Notes under the pieces: generated by a model
What the model saw: the letters and a program-made list of their open reading frames with translations, nothing else
Databases searched by the model: none
What the model was told of the DNA's origin: nothing
Shown: positions 59,503 through 64,000 of the stretch, one piece after another
Layout: every line of letters starts with the position of its first letter
How positions within the stretch are numbered: the first letter of the stretch is position 1
Assembly (NCBI GenBank): GCA_017535105.1
Contig: JAFXUI010000004.1
Coordinates: 175,995 to 239,994, forward strand
Direction: 5' to 3'
From: Alphaproteobacteria bacterium
Lineage (GTDB): Bacteria; Pseudomonadota; Alphaproteobacteria; Rs-D84
Length of the DNA stretch: 64,000 nt
Translations under genes and position numbers: made by a program

Positions 59503-60633
59503 GTGCGTGATAATTACTATTCTGAAAATTGGTATGAGGCAACAGAAAAGTTCCGTAATAACGCGGAAGAATTTGGCGATTGTCTACAATGGTGTGTGTC
59601 TGACAAGACGAAATATGATATTCCCTATGCTTTAATTGGTAATGGACCACACAAGGTTGTGATAAATTCCGGTGTTCATGGGATTGAAGGCTATTTCGGC
59701 AGTGCTGCCCAAAATATGTTTTTGACCGAATTTGTGCCGTTTTTTGATAAAAACATTCGCGACAATTATACTATCGTTTTGGTTCACGTTATAAATGGTT
59801 GGGGAATGCAGAACCGTATGCGCGAAGTTCGTGATTTCGCACACAATGGCGCGTTGGTGGATCTGAACCGTAATTTTGGCGTTGATTTTACCCAGCCCGA
59901 CAAATTGCCGCAAAACCCAAAGTACGATATTGCCCACGATTTATTGCTGTCAACACCCGATGAGCACAAGAAAATGTTGGAAATTAAAAAGTTCCGCGCA
60001 AAACATCTGCACGATGGTGTTTGGGCGGCAATCAGCAATGGACAATATAAATATCCATATGGATTGTTTTATGGCGGTTGTACACCGATGGCTGAAAACA
60101 AAATGACATTGGACATTTATGACAAAATAATGACGCCTGATACAAAGTCGCTGACATCTGTTGGTTTACATACGGGGCTTGGGCGTTTTTGGCGCAAGGC
60201 TGGACGTGTGACGGGTCAAATGTTGGTGTCGCACCCATCAAATCACGAAAATACGAAATTCTTTCACAAAATAACGCCGTCTGTATCGCCTGTTGTCCCC
60301 GATGAAAATGCCGTTAATGGGCCAACAATATTGGGTGACTTGGTGGATTGTTTGGAAAACAGATATATAAATCGGAATATACCGATTCGTACTGCGGACT
60401 TTGAAATTGGAACTGGTGAATTTCCAAAGATGTCGCCGATTTTCAAGCGTATGGATATGGGTGACGCACGATATGACTTGTTGCACTATAATCGCATAAA
60501 CCTAATAACGTGGGAACATTTAACGGAAAGTTGGTATCCGTCCGATTCAGGTTGGCGACAAGATGCATTGAATAAGGCAGAGTCATTGTTTAACACTTTG
60601 TTGCACGCAATGCAAACCGGAAAGATAAAGTAA
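59503..60633 (+). CDS. DUF2817 family M14-like metallopeptidase
   Basis: From the GTG at 59503 the protein has 376 residues and no signal peptide. Metallocarboxypeptidase M14 features are visible: NSGVHGIEGYFGSAAQ (HxxE), GALVDLNRNFGVDF (substrate NR), VGLHTGLGRFW (third zinc ligand) and ADFEIGTGEF (Glu). That set matches the DUF2817 group. The GTG start was chosen because AAGGTGA lies five bases before it; a GTG at 59494 would add three residues. It closes the ruvB-tol transcript, 37 bases after tolA. Substrate unknown; family members are thought to process peptides. Confidence 0.85.
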   Translation: MRDNYYSENWYEATEKFRNNAEEFGDCLQWCVSDKTKYDIPYALIGNGPHKVVINSGVHGIEGYFGSAAQNMFLTEFVPFFDKNIRDNYTIVLVHVINGWGMQNRMREVRDFAHNGALVDLNRNFGVDFTQPDKLPQNPKYDIAHDLLLSTPDEHKKMLEIKKFRAKHLHDGVWAAISNGQYKYPYGLFYGGCTPMAENKMTLDIYDKIMTPDTKSLTSVGLHTGLGRFWRKAGRVTGQMLVSHPSNHENTKFFHKITPSVSPVVPDENAVNGPTILGDLVDCLENRYINRNIPIRTADFEIGTGEFPKMSPIFKRMDMGDARYDLLHYNRINLITWEHLTESWYPSDSGWRQDALNKAESLFNTLLHAMQTGKIK

Positions 60634-60657
60634 TATTTATTAAAGGGAACCAACCAA

Positions 60658-60772
60658 ATTGTCATACCCACGAAGGTGGGTATCCACTGCGCCGCAGGCA
60701 ATTCGCCGATTATGTCGTCGAACATATGTACACTGCGTGGCAATAGATTCCCGCCTGCGCGGGAATGACAAT
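60658..60772. repeat. REP-doublet (REPIN-like) inverted element
   Basis: Two related arms of about 29 bases face each other: ATTGTCATACCCACGAAGG at the left and its counterpart ATTGTCATTCCCGCGCAGG read from the right end (60744-60772). Each arm forms its own hairpin (ACCCACGAAGGTGGGT and TTCCCGCCTGCGCGGGAA). The outer eight bases, ATTGTCAT and ATGACAAT, are perfect inverted repeats. The middle 57 bases are partly self-complementary. This form is typical of REP doublets moved by RAYT-type enzymes. Only one copy is in the window. Confidence 0.8.
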
Positions 60773-60802
60773 AAAAAAGTCGCGCCGTTTGGCGCGATTT
60801 TG
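60773..60802 (-). terminator. Terminator of rnpB, also usable on the plus strand
   Basis: Stem AAGTCGCGCC / GGCGCGATTT with a GTTT loop, followed on the minus strand by TTTTTTATT. Confidence 0.85.
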
Positions 60803-60805
60803 TTT

Positions 60806-61131
60806 TACCAGATGGCACGATAAGCCGGATTCTGTGCTGCCCCACCCCAGTCGTTTCCAACAAAAGTGAGGTAGCGGACATAATTAATCTGTACCCAATG
60901 TTACCACTGGGCATCAAGCCCTCTACCCGCTTCCAAACTGGGACGGTTTATCGGAAGCCTATTTGAAGTTGCTGCGCATAGAGATTGGCCGTTTCAAACG
61001 AATTTAATCGCTTACGTTACTGTTCCTCTTATCGTCGGGTCACCCCGCCCGGCCGTTAGCCGGTATGCTGTCCCACGCAGTCCGGACTTTCCTCCGCCAC
61101 GTATGTGACGGCTATGTCCTGTACCACTGAT
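60806..61131 (-). ncRNA. rnpB: RNase P RNA
   Basis: The minus strand carries the bacterial type A RNase P RNA, the catalytic subunit that trims tRNA 5' leaders. Conserved region I is seen as GAGGAAAGTCCGGACTGCG near the 5' end (about 61070-61090). Its P4 partner ACAGAATCCGGCTTATC lies near the 3' end (about 60812-60836). The GGTAACATTGGG and GGGTAGAGGGCTTGATGCCC parts are also typical. A TTGAAA-N16-TACAAT promoter sets the 5' end near 61131 and a terminator follows the 3' end. Ends are estimates. Confidence 0.93.
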
Positions 61132-61137
61132 AATAAA

Positions 61138-61165
61138 ATTGTAGCGTAAAAAAGCGGGTTTTCAA
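61138..61165 (-). promoter_or_regulatory. Promoter of rnpB
   Basis: On the minus strand TTGAAA (61160-61165), 16-base spacer, TACAAT (61138-61143). Confidence 0.7.
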
Positions 61166-61270
61166 GTTTTTTGTCGCACACAATATTGTGATTGTTTTAT
61201 TTTGTTCGTAATGACAAAAATATTTTTCCAATAACGAAAAGAAAAATGAAATTTTTTGTGATTTTTTTAC

Positions 61271-61300
61271 TTGTGTTACATGCCGTTTTTTTTCTACACT
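61271..61300 (+). promoter_or_regulatory. Possible promoter of the large surface gene
   Basis: TTGTGT (61271-61276), 18-base spacer, TACACT (61295-61300), about 43 bases before the ATG at 61344. Confidence 0.45.
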
Positions 61301-61343
61301 GGTCGTATGAAAGTGGAATTTTTTTAAGGAGAAAGAGTAAAAA

Positions 61344-64000
61344 ATGGCTGATTTCTTGGAAAAAATACGGGTGGCAACATGTCGTACGACACGTGCGTTT
61401 TTGGGCGCACTGTTGCTGATTGTTCTATTTTCAACGTCTAATGCGTTTGCAGACAGTGGACAATATACGTGCTCCAGTACGAAAACTTATTCGTGCTGTA
61501 ATGCGTCGTATTATAAAAGCAGCTCAAGTTGTATTGCCTGTCCCACAAATTCCACTGCGGGTTCTGGGTGTACGACCACGGCCAGTTGTACGTGTGCTTC
61601 CCACATGGCGGTAAGCGGCGGTACAAAAACAACCGGCTTGACATCATCGGATAGCGCATGTGAGTACAAGAAAAGAGAAATTACTTTGTCGTACACAGGC
61701 GCCCCCGCTGGTTGTTATATATCAGACGGCACAACAAAACTTTATGCGACATATGCTACTGGTGTGTACACAAACAGCAACCGTACCAACCTAATGGGCA
61801 CATCTACAAATCCGGTAACAAAACCAACATCGAACTGTTGTATTTTTGGTGGTTATTATACTGGTCAAAATGGTTCTGGTTCTCAGATGATTAATTCGAA
61901 CGGGTATATTAAAGGAACATCTTCGTCATATGGTCGTAATCTTGATGATAATACAACATGGTATTCCAAGTGGACAGCAACCACCGGTGAATTGGTTATT
62001 TATTGGAGTCCCGATGAAAATGACAGCGAATCTGTACTAATAACATATACCAAGCCGGGATATTCTAGTTTTTGCACGGGACTAAGTGAGCAAGACGAAC
62101 CACAAGACTGTTATCCAACAGATTGGACTAATGAAACCACATCTATATTGCGTTCTACTCTATATGAATTTGCAAATTACTATCAGGATAACAATGGTTA
62201 TACATTTGTTGGTCTGTATGCAGGAAAAACATGTAAAAATAACACACAGGGTTGTAGAGGTTCATTGAAGGAATCTGATTTTAATTGGACTGACATGATT
62301 ATGAACGAAAACGGGTATTTGCAAAGTACGTTGATGTCTGATTTGTATAATGCTGGGTGCGGTAGCCGCGCCGCATATGCGCGTTGGGTCCCGTCGACAT
62401 GTAATGTCACGTTCCATACCGGTTCTGCAACATATACTATCGATAATTTCCAAAATGGTGACACGATACCGGCAATGACGTCTATGACGGCAATCAACAA
62501 TGCAAAACCATCTGCATCGTATGGATGGAATTTCGTTGGTTGGGGAAATGTCAATGGAACAACAAAAGTGTGGAACAATAATGCCAGTGGTGATGGTGCT
62601 TGGCTTTGTGATTTTGAAGGTCAAACAAAGCACGTTTATGGTATCTGGTCCCGTACTGTTGACTTTAAGTACTATAATTCAACAAGTAGTGACAACGCCA
62701 CAACATCTAATCGTACGCAGTATTATTATAATTCGGCACAATCAACCGCCACCACCGGCAACGTATCAACATATGCGCTGATTAATGGTGGAAGTGACAC
62801 TGGGTGGTCTAAACTTGGTTGGCGTACTGATACAACCGCCGCTGCTGCAACGGTGGCCCAGACAGGTTCATCAACAACAACAGTAAACCCGGGTGCAACA
62901 TCCGGTAACAGTACAGGTGTGCATTACTATGCGGTGTACAAACGCGTGCCTGGTGTTGGTTTCAAGGCCAATGGCGGTTCGGGTGAAACATATAGCCACC
63001 AGTGTGGTAGTGATCAATTTTTGAATACTAGTGGTAATGCGACCGAAGTAACATGTACGCTTGATAATCCTACATTTACCCCACCATCAAACAAAGCCTT
63101 TGTTGGTTGGTCACCAGAGGTATACCAAGCCGTGACTTATCAACCGGGGTATGAGGCCAATCATAACGTAAATTGGGCCGATTTACAGGTTGACTACTTT
63201 GTCGCTCGGTGGGAGTGTGCTGTTGGGTACACATTGAACAGCAGTACCGGTGCGTGTGTCGCATGTGCCAGTGGTACGTACAAGAATTCTATTGGTGATG
63301 GCGCATGTAGTTCATGTAGCGCATTGGGTTATCCGTCTGGGTACAGCAGTGGTACATTCAGCTCAGTAAGTCCGTTTGATGCGAATACGACCTGTCGGTT
63401 CACAGGACCATCGAAAAGCACACCGAGCAATTGTAGCGGCATTTCAGCGAACACGGTGAGTTACACGAGCAGTGGATGGAACACCCCAACCTATCACGTG
63501 ACCAGTGCGGCTGGGTACAGAATTACGGCAAATGATGTAGCGAGTCCGACCTGTGCGATGTGTGGAGCTGGTACATATACAGACGGCAACAACAAGACAA
63601 GTTGTACTAACGTGACGGCAGGATACTATAACACTGGTGCTGGAACCAATGCGACTGGAAGTGTAGCGAGTGGCAGTGGTAAGACTGGTGGTATGATCGC
63701 GGCAGGTTACTATGGTGCAGCTGGGGCTGGCACAAGTACAGGAACTGGCGCGGTAAATGCGGGTTACTATAACACTGGTGCTGGAACCAATGCGACCGGA
63801 AGTGTAGCGAGTGGCAGTGGTAAGGCTGGTGGATCTGTGACGGCTGGGTACTATAACACTGGGTGCGGAACCAATGCAACCGGTGGTGTATGTAACACGA
63901 GTAGTTACAGCGGTGGTCAGATAAGCGATGGATACTATTGTACAGCGGGTGCAAAGAAAGCATCGCCAGCGAGTGCAAGCGACAGTACAAACAGCAGTTC
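61344..64000 (+). CDS. Large secreted Cys-rich surface protein, 3' end outside the window
   Basis: The frame is open from the ATG at 61344 to the window end (885 codons, no stop). AAGGAGA lies 11 bases before the start. A signal peptide of about 40 residues (FLGALLLIVLFSTSNAFA) leads into Cys-rich segments (YTCSSTKTYSCCNASYY, CIACPTNSTAGSGC). Then come InlB/Flg_new-like repeats near residues 350-590 (CNVTFHTGSATYTI, YGWNFVGWG, NKAFVGWSP). After about residue 620 come GCC2-like Cys repeats (CVACASGTYKNS, CAMCGAGTYTDGN) and Gly/Tyr tandem repeats (AGYYNTGAGTNATGSVASGS). It resembles the gene at 1315 in style. Such proteins are surface-exposed; the ligand is unknown. Confidence 0.85.
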   Translation, partial: MADFLEKIRVATCRTTRAFLGALLLIVLFSTSNAFADSGQYTCSSTKTYSCCNASYYKSSSSCIACPTNSTAGSGCTTTASCTCASHMAVSGGTKTTGLTSSDSACEYKKREITLSYTGAPAGCYISDGTTKLYATYATGVYTNSNRTNLMGTSTNPVTKPTSNCCIFGGYYTGQNGSGSQMINSNGYIKGTSSSYGRNLDDNTTWYSKWTATTGELVIYWSPDENDSESVLITYTKPGYSSFCTGLSEQDEPQDCYPTDWTNETTSILRSTLYEFANYYQDNNGYTFVGLYAGKTCKNNTQGCRGSLKESDFNWTDMIMNENGYLQSTLMSDLYNAGCGSRAAYARWVPSTCNVTFHTGSATYTIDNFQNGDTIPAMTSMTAINNAKPSASYGWNFVGWGNVNGTTKVWNNNASGDGAWLCDFEGQTKHVYGIWSRTVDFKYYNSTSSDNATTSNRTQYYYNSAQSTATTGNVSTYALINGGSDTGWSKLGWRTDTTAAAATVAQTGSSTTTVNPGATSGNSTGVHYYAVYKRVPGVGFKANGGSGETYSHQCGSDQFLNTSGNATEVTCTLDNPTFTPPSNKAFVGWSPEVYQAVTYQPGYEANHNVNWADLQVDYFVARWECAVGYTLNSSTGACVACASGTYKNSIGDGACSSCSALGYPSGYSSGTFSSVSPFDANTTCRFTGPSKSTPSNCSGISANTVSYTSSGWNTPTYHVTSAAGYRITANDVASPTCAMCGAGTYTDGNNKTSCTNVTAGYYNTGAGTNATGSVASGSGKTGGMIAAGYYGAAGAGTSTGTGAVNAGYYNTGAGTNATGSVASGSGKAGGSVTAGYYNTGCGTNATGGVCNTSSYSGGQISDGYYCTAGAKKASPASASDSTNSS
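63618..63899 (+). repeat. Tandem coding repeats in the surface gene
   Basis: Units starting with the Tyr-Tyr codons TACTAT recur at about 63624, 63708, 63765 and 63849, with spacings of 84, 57 and 84 bases, all multiples of three. The units at 63624 and 63765 match over about 60 bases with one mismatch. They encode AGYYNTGAGTNATG repeats. In-frame spacing allows unit gain or loss by recombination. Confidence 0.8.

Noticed and set aside
60658..60772. Possible CRISPR or attachment site
   Set aside because: There are only two arms in inverted orientation and no spacers; a REP doublet explains it.
60486..60917. 143-aa minus-strand frame ending in HSRAGGN..PTFVGMT-like peptides
   Set aside because: This is the usual false protein made by REP-type palindromes; it runs through the REP doublet and into rnpB.
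61420..61614. Small plus-strand frames within 61344-64000
   Set aside because: They lie in other frames of the large surface gene, whose own frame is open to the window end.
63618..63899. Possible CRISPR-like array in the surface gene
   Set aside because: The units are coding, in frame and contiguous with the protein; there are no unique spacers.

Overview
The window looks like a chromosomal segment of a moderately AT-rich alphaproteobacterium. The strongest lineage marker is gcrA, an alphaproteobacterial cell-cycle regulator. Lipid A genes (lpxA, lpxB), tolQ-tolR-tolA and predicted outer-membrane proteins show a Gram-negative envelope. The many secreted Cys-rich proteins with GCC2-like and InlB-like repeats remind me of uncultured gut-associated alphaproteobacteria; that is inference from memory, not a database result. 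No phage, transposase or CRISPR array is visible. Most of the window is vertical housekeeping, with two accessory-looking blocks and a cut-off surface gene at the right end.

Layout. 1-11.2 kb: rlmE, a small coiled-coil gene, a secreted Cys-rich protein, rnhA, tkt, a SprT/YgjP-like metalloprotein, hisS (behind a possible leader peptide), prfA, an outer-membrane barrel candidate, aroK and mscL. 11.2-12.2 kb: about 1 kb without a gene, G/T-rich then AT-rich, with degenerate 15-bp repeats. 12.2-21.1 kb: leuS, then a minus-strand envelope operon (methyltransferase, M23 peptidase, bactofilin, rpiB, an unknown gene), a divergent membrane protein, then lpxA-lpxB. 21.1-30 kb: a large secreted Cys-rich protein, four tRNA genes (Leu, Ala, Leu, Val), and a tight minus-strand operon of exported unknown proteins with a GH108-type muramidase, starting at a stand-alone prepilin peptidase. 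30-34.5 kb: gcrA, a single-span Pro/Glu-rich protein, acpS, a 36-aa His/Cys microprotein, tRNA-Pro with a hydrolase directly behind it, and a His-rich exported protein. 34.6-42.2 kb: one gene for a 2546-residue exported protein with two HExxH motifs. 42.4-49.3 kb: corA, adk, rpsA, thyA, tig, rplM-rpsI. 49.4-55 kb: a coiled-coil protein, argS, a histidine kinase/response regulator pair and an exported protein. 55.2-60.6 kb: a plus-strand operon of a hydrolase-fold protein, ruvB, an HD protein, ybgC, tolQ, tolR, tolA and a DUF2817 peptidase. 60.6-64 kb: a REP-doublet element, rnpB on the minus strand, and a large surface protein open to the window end.

How the genes work together. Envelope biogenesis dominates: lipid A synthesis, Tol-Pal energisation, peptidoglycan hydrolysis (M23, GH108), bactofilin scaffolding and mechanosensitive release. 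Translation is the second theme: hisS, leuS, argS, prfA, S1, S9, L13, trigger factor, five tRNAs, RlmE and RNase P RNA. The best candidate for an undescribed system is the exported-protein operon at 24.3-29.9 kb, possibly with the giant protein at 34.6-42.2 kb. Two operon members share a recognisable domain (FPTT..AD..F...YEPY), one carries a muramidase domain, and a prepilin peptidase leads the operon.

Limits: starts were chosen by ribosome-binding sites, overlaps and family alignment from memory. Promoters were matched by eye to sigma-70 consensus. Protein families were assigned from motifs, with no search run.
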